Shown here in pieces: positions 24,736 through 36,700 of a DNA stretch of 64,000 nt (within the stretch, counting starts at the first letter, position 1; every line of letters begins with the position of its first letter). The DNA lies in assembly GCF_051622035.1 (NCBI RefSeq), contig NC_135367.1, forward strand, positions 13,196,501 through 13,260,500. The letters run 5' to 3'. Below the pieces are notes generated by a model, which saw only the letters and a program-made list of their open reading frames with translations, had not been told where the DNA came from and made no database searches. Source of the DNA: Arctopsyche grandis. Lineage: Eukaryota > Arthropoda > Insecta > Trichoptera > Hydropsychidae. The position numbers and the translations under genes were made by a program.

Positions 24736-27700
24736 TTTTTCCAAATGTGCCAGCCGCGCCTGGAATGCCATGTATGGGAGAAGACAGTAAGCATCATTTT
24801 ATACATATACTATTTATGTTTATAATCAGATTCAAAAAATCTTTTTATAAAACAATAAGTATTTGATTGAAACCAGTAAGTGTTTAAATGTCGATTTTTA
24901 TTATATGAACTGATAATTTTATCTATTTTATATTATTTTATAAGACGATGCTTTATGGGTAGGATATCCTGTAAAAAAAAATTTTTTTTTTGTAGTATTA
25001 ATTGATTGTTTGTGATGTACATATGTGCATGAGCGCCGAGAAAAATAAGTACTAACTAGACTGTTTATGGCGAATTTAGTCGACGAATTCGTCACCGCTG
25101 GGCAGACGGGAATTTGCAGGCTTTACTTATATCGCTTACCGTTTCGAACCGGGCCCTTAAAATATCCGAACCCGGGAATTTATACCATCTCCCCTCCTTC
25201 TCCTCGGTTCTGCATAAATATGTGTATCTAATATATAATTTCGAAAGAGAAAGAGACGAAAGGTCCGTAGAATCCGTGACGTAAATTTATTAAAAAAACA
25301 AATGGATATTCAAATAAATTTAAATGAAATAAAACTATTCAATTAAATTTAATAAAATTTTAACTATTAGATTAGCCATGTTTAAGCGGTTTATATTAAA
25401 AATACCGAGCGAAGCCGGGTAAAACCTCTTTCTTTATTCTACTTTCATAAATATATAGCAAAAATTAAATGTTTCTATGGAGTGGTCTATGCTTCACTAA
25501 TTATTCTTCAATAATAATTTGGAATTTAATCTCAAATGACGAACCGGTTAAAATGTGCGTCAAAACTAACTAACCGGTCCGTTGATAGAGTTTCGATTGT
25601 ATTTCAAAGTTTTCTTGTTACCGGTACACAATTTTAACGAGTATACATAGTAGTTTTATATTATTGAATCAACCATCTATGATAGTATGAAGTTTTGGTA
25701 TATGTAGTTAAAAATTTTGTTGCAAAAATATTTTTAATTATTTTGTTATTCAATTGAATTTTTCATCCAGTACAAAATTTATTAAAATAGAATAAAGGCG
25801 TTTTATATTTTAACGATGAATATTTTTGTATACCTAGTAAATACATTATTAAAAGTTTGAAAATCGAACCGGTTCATTGTTCATGAAGCGCTTCGAACCG
25901 CATGATTCGTTTTATACGCAACGGACAACTCTGACATTTTATTTTATTTTCTACATATGAACCGTTATAATTAAAAGTGGCATAAGTCCACTTTTCTTCA
26001 TTCCGAGAAATATCTCGCAAAATATTAAATATTATATAATGTTTTGCGTTTAACAATGTTGAAAAATACTGGTCGTCTGTAATACGTTTACTCTGCTTTT
26101 CCGAGATTCTGGACATATCGAATTAAACGAAGTGATAACAATTTGTGAATTAAATCAAACAGAAATAGTGTTTTTGGAACTGAAAATTGGACTGCTACAT
26201 ACCAATTTCAAATATATCGGGTTTTTGCCTCTTTTATAAATCAGCCAATCCGAGATACTATATAAACTCGAAATTTGCGAGAAATATGACAAAGTTGCCA
26301 ATTTGTTGGAACCGTTTCGATGAAAATCAGATGAATTGGCGAACTCTGGCGACCTGGAGTCACATATCCAAGGTCTGGCCATTGATACCGGGCAGGGATT
26401 GAACCCGTGCCACTCGGTTTGAAAGCATTACATTCTTACCACTGATCTATCATTCTGGACTACGCCTGGTAATATAATATTTTATCCAATTGACTAAGCG
26501 GTCGGTATTCATCCATGCTAATTGCACATTGTGTTCTGCGGCCAGGTACATAGTTTTGTGGCGTACATTTTAATGAAGATCTCGCAAGTTGCACATCCAG
26601 CGAGAATGCTAATTCCGTTTCCGCTCACCCACTTCCACTTACTGACATCCGCTTCCGGCACCCCCTCACTTCCACCTCATCCCCTTTCCTTTCCCCACAA
26701 TAAGCCCCGGTCATTATAGTCTCAGATCGTCGTTTCGCAGCATCGACTTCTACCTACATATATATGTACATATAATAATACATATTTTGTACCCATTTAC
26801 CCGAAAGTAAATTATTGACTCGTTAAATTCTGGAACTGTGTGGAACAATGGGAAGTTTCGGACTGTTTCCTCAGTAGGGTGTGCGTGTGTTTGTGTTGTT
26901 AGGTACCTATGTGTGTACTTTACCCTATTCCGGCTTAGTGGTCGTCTCGTGTACCCTGTCATTAATTACCCCAAACGAAAAGTGTTTCCGATGGCTTTTC
27001 CATTAATGATGTAAGATTGGATGTAATTGGTTACCTTCCACGCTCTTGTAACTATCGGAAAAAGAAATGATAAAGGAAACTTCAGTTTTTGTGTTTCATT
27101 TTAACTTAATACGACAACGCCATGTTAAGTTTTTAGCAAATAATTAAATGATTATATTTAATCATACACCCTTTCTCAAAAAAAATGTTACAAAATCAGT
27201 GGATTAAAGAAATCTATCTCAGTCATCTGTATCAGTCCTACTTGTGCATATGCTTGTTGCTATGTATGTACATACTTCAGGGTAGAATTTTAGAATATCT
27301 TGTTTTTACAGATTAATTTGTCTTTCAAGGATACTCAGTTTATAATAAAATTATATTCATATCTACATATTAATATGTATAATCAGACTTGGGGTAAGCG
27401 TAGTTGCTTTTAGCATAAAAAATGGTACATTATTGCTAATTTCTTAGAAAAACCATCCTTTTCTGCTCGCTTGCTTTGAACACTAATAGGGCGTTCTATT
27501 GTTTTTTTTTTTTAAATAGAAACCGCGTGTAGCGGCCCTTTATATATAACTGGCTGTGCGTAAGTATGTTTGTACATCACAGCTATGTATGTATATATAT
27601 TGCCCCTCCCTTTCCCTGTTTCTTACCTGATGTGTAGGATGCGTGCACCAGGTCACTAGTTAACTTTAATTATAACATTTTATCGTTTAAAAAATAACTT

Positions 27701-30700
27701 TTCTTTTTTATATACATATATGATATTGTAGCGTGGACGCGTAGAGGGGTTTCTAAAATCAAAGTGAAGAGGCAGCTAGTAATAATAGAGGTAATTTATT
27801 GTTATTAACCCGTCGGCTCGCCAGCTCCGAATGTACGATGTTCCAAAATCGGTAAATATTCATACTCAAGCGGTCGCGAGACCTTATTGGTTGTTGTATA
27901 CGGCTCTTTTATACGCCGAGGTTTTTTTGGCGCGAACGAATTTCCAAAATGCTACTTTGTCTAAAGAAAAATATCTTTGATATGCTATAAGCTGGGCATA
28001 ACGGGGAGATATTAAAAAAACGGAATATGTGAGTGAGAAGTATTAAAAGCGTAATTGATATAATGAAGAGCGTAAAGATATTGAAATGGAAATGGGTAGG
28101 TCACGCATGTACTTAACTAGAATAATGGATGAAAGAAATCCTTGAATGGTACCCGAGAGAGTGTAAAAGGGTGCAAGAAAGGCCACAGAGAAGATGGGTG
28201 GATGAAATTTCAAAAATGTGTGGAATGGAGATGGATAAGGTTTGCACAAAACCGAGCCGTATGGAAGCGGCAAGTGTTGAAGAGACATCATCCAGCAGTG
28301 GATGGCTAATGGCTGTAAATCATGATCATATAATACATACGAAGTTCCGTTCCAATGAATCAATTTATTTACTTACATATTTCTTTAGGATTAAATTTAA
28401 AATCTTGCCGTATTTCATTTATGTATATAAAATAAAAGGTATTTCCGTATACTTTTTTTATTTTTATTTCCTTACTAGTATGTAGCAACTACATAAGTAA
28501 ACCAGTACAAAAATAAAACGCTGAAAACGAACTCGTTTTTCAGACGGGTTTACGGGTCACCTTACAGGGAGGGTCCTACGTAAGAGTGCATCCGAGACTT
28601 GCACCCCTCACTTAGGCAAATTAAAGCAGCTCGTTGCGAAAATTGGGTGGGGGAATAATAAAAACAACACGAAAATAAACAGAAAATTCCCTCCCCCTTG
28701 TGCGAACAAAGCTCGCTACGAAAGTGACGGAGACGAGACTAGCGTGTGGAAATTAAATCTGTTAAATTTCCCTCTCGTATTAAATCACAATGCAATTATT
28801 ATTATTATTTATTCGCATTTTCTATTTCGGGTCGCACTCATCGCCGGTTCGGGATTAATGGGGCAGTTTTGTTTTTCCGAAGGATATTTATCAACGTCCT
28901 GTGCGAAGGCTTGCACGGATTATCGTCTAGATTTGTTATCCCCCGTTTATAAGCCTCCAGAACAAAATGGCGGATGGTGGGGTTCTTTTGGCCACAGCGC
29001 CGATATTATTGCGCTCTTCTTCGGTACATGTGAAAGCTTTTATTCTGGTATATGTATGTATGTTTGTTTGCTTGTACTTTTCGACCCGGTCGCCAAAAAC
29101 TAAATGATGACTTTTAATCCTGACTTATCCGACCATTTTCAGTTTTATTTTAATAATTATTGTATTTCATAGACTGACTACATATGTACATAGATTTAAA
29201 AATGTGTTGAAATGATTATTTTTTTTTGAGTATATTTAATATGGGGTCAAATAGTGACCTCAGGTGACGTCACCGGGATCTGCTGACGTCACGGGAAAGG
29301 TTCGTTTGAAATGGCTCGTTTCACCTTTACGAGGGACGTAAAACCCGTCCGACGAGCGGATGATGATGGCGGGAAAACGAGGTTTGTTTTCAGCTGAAAC
29401 CGACCGGTGGTACATAAATATTTAAACGCGTCGGATAATGAAAGTGTGTGACCCAACACGTCAGAATTTAAAATTTTGTCGGTGTTTATTATCAGTGTTG
29501 TATTTTTAATTCGGTTTTCTGATTGTTTTGCCCTCCTAATTTGGGTTCGCATCGCTCCGTGTCTAATATATTATATGTTTTAATAAGTACTCGCTATCTA
29601 TCTTGACTTCGAATGACAATAATTACTACAAGTAAGACCTGGAACGCACTGGCAATTGCAACCGCGCTACTTCCTTTTATATTATTGTCATATTTCTATC
29701 AAAAGGATTTCTATGATTTTGACTAATGAAATCAGCTAGCAGTATAGCTCGGCGTTTTCGTTAAAGCTAACCATTGAGAGGTTGCCGGGTTCGAACTCTG
29801 AGTTGAACTCGATTGGAAAGAATTAATTTCCGAGTATTTCTGCAGTGCTGCTGCTCAGGCTTGGATATTTGTGATTCCAAGTCAATCGCTTCCTATCAGA
29901 GTTTGTTAATTTATCTGATGTCATTGTTGAAACGGATCCTTAAAATTGGCAAAAACCATCCTACCTACTATTTGTCACCATTATTTAAATATTTATAAAC
30001 TATAAATTTATATATGTACAAGTTTAATACCATAGGTGTCGCCCGGGACAACCAGTAATGGCATCATTGGAAAATATAAATAACAAAAGTACCTCATTGA
30101 GTACATATGTATGACTTTTAAATTCCAATTGCGCAAACTAACATTTTTTATTTTTACATATGTACATACAACAGGAATCGGTCTCCGTGGCGAGACAGAA
30201 TGTTAAATTACAGAAAACGCAAATATCGGAAGGCAAAGATCGAAAATCGAAAGATCTTAAGTCGAAAGATAAAAAAAAATGGCGCATGGTAAACGCTACA
30301 TACTCACGTACATACTCACTTAATTTGCGCGAGCAGGATACAACAGGAATAAGAGGAACAGGCTTTTCCTCCCGTATTAATGTGCGCGCGCAGAATACGG
30401 GAGGAAAAGCATGTTCCTCTTGTTCCTGTTGTATCCTGCTCGCGCAAATTAAGTGAGTATGTACCGTTTACCATGCACCATTTTTTTTTTTTATCTTTCG
30501 ACTTAAGATCTTTCGATTTTCGATCTTTGCCTTCCGATATTTGTGTTTTCTGTAATTTAACATTCTGTCTCGTCACGTAGACCCAACAGGAATTACCCCA
30601 AGGCGACACATATGATTAGTTTATATTTTCGTAGATGAGTGCCTACTAAAAATTTTTCAAACGTAAATAATACAAATAGAGACATCTATGTATTGACAAT

Positions 30701-33700
30701 CGACAATTTTTTGATACAAATTTGCGAGAAATACATTCTGTAGGTAGCATTTATAGATTTAACAAATTCGAGATGTTAATAACTCGAATTTGTGATAAAC
30801 TGAGGCAGAGAATACCGATTTACTGTACCTAGCAATACCAATGCACTACGCTGTAGCCAGAGAAATGTTATAATAATAGAAGTGGCTTTAGGTGTTATAT
30901 TGTTGTCAAGTGACAATTGTCCACAGACAATCCTAAATATAACTTTAGCATCAGTCGTATTTGATGCTTGGTGGTCGACGTATGTCCGATAAAAACTTCT
31001 CTGGGCAAGGGCAATGGGCAAGTGCATCGTTAAAAATTGCACGATGCATTCAAAAACACACAATAAACAACATTGGATACATTTTTATAAGTAAATTCAT
31101 CATTCAAGTAACATATTATTCAATTAACATCGTATATGAAAGTTTTCATGAAAGCGTCGGCATTCGGCAACAGCATACGCATACGCGTACATTATTGCGT
31201 AGTTATGGAAACAGTACGCGTGTTATTGAAACAAGAAATGTATTCGAAAGGGCGCTTCTATCATTATAACATTTCTCTAGCTGTAGCTATGTATACATAC
31301 ATACCAGTGGCGGCTCGTGAGCTGCAGCCCTTCCAGTATAGTACATATGCAAGCCATTTTTTATTGCATTCGACCAACGAGCTGCTACAGCCCGGTTTAT
31401 CCCTGTGGCCCCGCTACTAAATTTACACGAGCCGCCACTGATACATATGTACATACATATCAAAAAATGAAGTTGTCATTCAATTTTATTGTTTCATTTT
31501 TGTGCACTTCTTTATCTTTATGCTTTTTTAAACTTCTTTATCTTCCTGTCCTATTTAATTGAAATTTTTGAACGGCGAATGAGTAGATACAAAATTAACA
31601 TATTTCGCCTTCAACGTCACCTTTCACTTGCATATTAAAAAGTTCTTTTAGGTCAAAATTAAAATATATTAAAGAATATTAGACTTTTAATACATTTACA
31701 TAGATACATACATACATGCATGCATAATTTAGAAACACAAGCATTATGTAATATGTATGTATTTATGTACATCGTTTATTCCTTCACGGTATTCATTATA
31801 AAATATAAACTCTGTTTTCATAAGTAGAGCTCGCTCTGTTGTTTTATATTAGATATTGTTTAGTCGATGTTGGTAACATTTTACGTCATTCTTGATTGTG
31901 GTTGAAGATAACGTTAACGTCAAATATGCAGACAAGCATTAATCCTGCATCGGCTTTGAATATCAATGTTAAGGAATATAATTATACTATAGTTTCATAG
32001 TGTCGACACAATCGTACTATACGTTTATTCGATTCACATGCTTTGCATTAATATTTGGTGTTATTATTTTTCAGGGAGTATATATCGAAGAGGTGCGAGA
32101 AGATGGCGAAAGCTCTACCGTGTCAACGGCCATATCTTTCAACCGAAACGTTTCAATCGGGTTAGTTTTGTAGTGTTAATTTTTTTTCTGTTGTCATATT
32201 TGAAACATTTTCTGATGATTTTGTCTTAATCTATTCACAGCGTGCCTATTGTGCATTTTGCCAAGACAGAATATGGGGACTTGGAAGGCAAGGATTCAAA
32301 TGCATCCAATGCAAACTATTGGTGCACAAGAAGTGTCACAAACTAGTACAGAAGCCATGCTCGAACGAACATGTCGAGCCTATCATGAAAGATGAACCGA
32401 ATGGAGAATCTGTTGTATTACATACACCAACCTCGGATAGGGCTTTGTCAGATTCTAAAGACTTCCCAGACCCGCCTCCGGACCTCACTGGGGTATCGGT
32501 GCCTGTCGAAGAGCTGAACAAAGGCCCTGAGGATCTGCTCGAGCCGGGTACTCAACGTCAGTACTCACTGAATGATTTCGAATTGATCCGAGTCATCGGA
32601 CGAGGTAGCTACGCCAAAGTATTAATGGTCGAACTGAAGAAAACGAGGAGAATATATGCTATGAAAGTAATCAAAAAAGCATTGGTGACAGATGATGAGG
32701 ATATCGACTGGGTGCAGACTGAGAAACACGTTTTCGAAACGGCTTCGAACCATCCTTTCCTCGTAGGCTTACATTCATGCTTTCAAACGCCTAGTAGGTT
32801 ATTTTTCGTCATAGAATTCGTCCGAGGTGGTGATTTGATGTTCCACATGCAGCGGCAGCGTCGTCTGCCCGAAGAACACGCTCGGTTTTACGCTGCCGAG
32901 ATAAGCTTGGCTTTGAACTTCTTGCACGATAAGGGTATCATATACAGAGATCTGAAACTAGACAACGTGTTGCTCGATCATGAGGGACACATCAAGCTAA
33001 CCGATTATGGCATGTGCAAGGAAGGCATTCGACTCGGTGATACGACGTCTACATTCTGCGGCACTCCTAATTACATAGCACCCGAGATTTTGAGAGGCGA
33101 AGATTACGGATTCAGCGTCGATTGGTGGGCGCTTGGAGTACTCCTGTATGAAATGTTGGCTGGAAGATCGCCATTCGACATTGCCGGCGCGTCGGAGAAT
33201 CCCGATCAAAACACTGAAGATTATCTATTCCAAGTTATTTTGGAGAAGACTATTCGAATTCCACGTTCATTGAGTGTCAAAGCGGCGTCTGTGCTGAAAG
33301 GTTTCCTCAACAAGAATCCTCAAGAGCGCTTAGGGTGTCACCGGGAGAGCGCCTTCGTCGATATTGCCGAGCATCCATTCTTCAAATCCATCGATTGGGA
33401 AATGGTAAGAATGAAAAGTATTATTTTCAATATATAATCTTGTGCTGAATAGTCGCTTATTCCATTTGAAAAAAAATCACAATTGACGTGTCTATGAAAT
33501 CTATACAAACAACGTCTGAAAAAATTTGAACTATTTTGTATGACAAAAATACTGTTTCTATTTTGTTACGTTACAGTGATGAAAACAATTAGTGAGATTG
33601 CATATTTAGGAAGTCTTCTACAATTCGGAGAAGTTTAATTTGGTTAAAGAAGAGACTATAGTAATTGCTCAGTTTATTGTACGAAAAATAGTCTTTAGTA

Positions 33701-36700
33701 CGTTCTATATAAACACTTTCATATGTTCCGTAATATGTACGTAGCGTAGAGGAAACAACAGTAACTGACACGATCTATTCATATTATACAGCAGTACATG
33801 TTACCGAAATGTACTGCTGTATATATTCCATATGCCACTGTGGAAAATATTCACGCATGACGTAACGTCATAGTGGAGAGTGCACCCGTACTAACGAAAG
33901 TGCTGCATATGAATATTTTCGGAAAAGTCATATTGTGACAATATTGGTTCTACGGCACAACGCAAGCCGATTTTTCCTTGCACTCGTCCAAAACAAGTAT
34001 GAATGTGCCACAAACGGCCAGTACTGTATGTATGAATAGAAGTAGTCTTTTCCGTGCAGTGTTGTGCCGAGCTGTTGACGTGCAGTGCTAGATAATATAA
34101 ACAGACTTTTAACCGTAAAATTATATACATAATCAAAAACATATTTTCTGTATCATTTCCTTTCAGTTTTTTACAAACTTTTTATTAGCTTCACTCTGTT
34201 GGTTCGATGACATTTCTACCCATCAAAAATTTGTGATTTGATTTTGAACCACCCACATTCTTTAGTTCGCTTTGATATTTTACCAACATATAAGGGTTAG
34301 CTAACATTGAAGTCAGCTTATGTCTCCAACATAAAGTTAGAGGAGTTTAATCATTAACGAACTCATTAAAAATTACATTAGAATCTTTTGTCAGATCGAA
34401 GCGATGACAGTTAGCTATACAAACGCGGCTTTATACCGTCAAATTAAACAGTGGTAAAAGTTACTTTTACTCTCATCTCATATAAGCTTAACATTACCAG
34501 CTTTTATGCTTTCTTATATACGTTTTTAATTCACTAATAAATTATTCCTTGCTACAATTAAATATTATAATAATCAATAAGATAATGAGAATTTATTTTT
34601 CGTTTTTTATGATATAATTTTCTGCAAAACTTCATAATAAAATATTAGTTCAAAAAGAATGGGTTATTATCGTATAGAGTAGATGGAGAAATAGTTTAAA
34701 TTAAAAATTTTATTTTTGCGATATTTCATATTATATCCAAAATAAAACTTCTCCGAACGGTATTATGCAACACACTTTAGTGTCTATCAACAAATAAAAC
34801 AATCAAGTTGGTTCAAAAGCATGTTTTTATTACTTAAAAAAATCCTAAAACAGGCACTCTATTATATTATATATTATAATATATTATTATCTTTATATAA
34901 AACATCTCTAATTAAAACTCACGATGTAATGTATATTGTACGTATGTGTGTGTGTGTGCATTGTCGGATCGAAATTATTCGGAATCCCAGTTGGGCAGGA
35001 AACAGGTGCCGCCTCCGTTCCTACCGTGCACCTCCTCGCCGTGCAGTGTGGTCAACTTTCCCGAGGTGCCGGACAATTCTCCGGCAGAAAAGCACGATGC
35101 TGTGGTGCAGCAATGCGTATTGAACCAGTTCGGGCAGAAGCGTAAGCTACCGACGGACGCCGAGAGACGTCACTTATGCCTGCTCCAATGTTTGGACAAT
35201 TTTGACAGCCAGTTCACATGCGAACCACCGGTGCTGACTCCCGACGACGAGTGAGTCTAGCATGGACCCCTCACGTCCGTCACGTTTTCAAAAAGCTCGG
35301 AGCATGGAGTCATTGCTGAATCAGCTTTCTTAATACGTAGACATTTATATTAAAAAGTATATATGTACAATATGTATCGGTGAAATGGAAATAATCCTGA
35401 TGATCGAAAATCAATCTAAATGCAACATTTCAATGTTTGGCTGAACAGTCCTCAGGATGTGATTTCGTTTCACGATATGTTATTGAGAGTAGATGTCGGC
35501 GCTTCTCTATACACTTACATAATATATGTATATATATGACAGTTATTATTACTAGACCATTAGTCGGTTGAATGATTTATATTATTTTGATTTAATTCTT
35601 ATATATAATATACAAGACACAAATAATCAACAATAAATCAAGGTAAATTAATATATACACTTTAGATAGCACATAATCATTCGGCACTATATTTTATCAC
35701 ATGTGAACGTTTTATATACGATATATTATATTTTTATACACACAAATCGTCTATTTCAGTTTGTTAATCATTATCATCGCCTACGGTTCGGTGAAAACCT
35801 TTATAATGTGTGTATTGTGTTATTCTGAGAACATCGTATCTGTATATTGATTCTTCAAGATTCACTATTGAAAGTCTGTCCTTTGATATTTATTTGTATA
35901 TAAAACCCTTTCAGTTTTATAAGTAAATGGATCCTCCGCCATTACGATGGTGCAAAAATATCGTGTAAGACGCGTTTGAAATTTGAATTTCTGAAAAGTG
36001 CCTGACGTCTATCCAAAATAATAATTTTATTTTTATTAAACATTTATTTACATAAAATATTTTATACCACACAATATATTTTAATTGGCAAGACGATTCG
36101 TGATATCAGCATAATGGAATTTAATAAGCAGAGCAACGCCCTATTTCTATTGACTCTCCCGTGTTTCGTTCTGTAGCCGAAATTAACTTTCCATGTTCGT
36201 CCACACGTATATATTTCATCCTCGTTACATTCGTGCACGTTAATTAACTAACCACTTTACCTTTTCAGCGTTTCATATTACCCTATTTATTATGTGCAGA
36301 TTTTTTTTTAAATGTAACATTTCGCACACACGTTTACTTATTATACATTCGTCGTCGGCATGATTTTATCATGGTTAAGTTTCGATTTGTTTCTTTCCGG
36401 CTTCTTCTTTTTTTCGTTTTTGTTCTTGTAGCTTGAGCAGAAGCAAGTGCAGCCACCGTTCAAGCCCCGCTTGGACTCGGAACGAGATCTCGCAAACTTC
36501 CCGCCGGAGTTTACCGACGAGCCGGTCCACCTGACACCGGACGATGCGTAAGTACTCTCAGTATAATGCCCTCCGGTATATATACTTTTAGATATATATC
36601 TGTGTGTGTATGTTCATTGTGTATATTTGCGGGGTTTTCGTACTATTTAAATGATAAATATTACTCATCGGATGCAAGATAAGTGTTGCATGACATTTCA

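Larger units (their letters stand above)
24787..32074 (+). other. aPKC: aPKC intron between the PB1-end exon and the pseudosubstrate exon (7.3 kb)
   Basis: Donor A|GTAAGC after 24786 and acceptor TTTTTCAG before 32075; the split codon A|GG gives Arg. Besides the repeats listed separately it contains GC-rich islands at about 25,060-25,290, 28,540-29,000 and 29,240-29,560. No other coding exon is supported. Confidence 0.85.
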
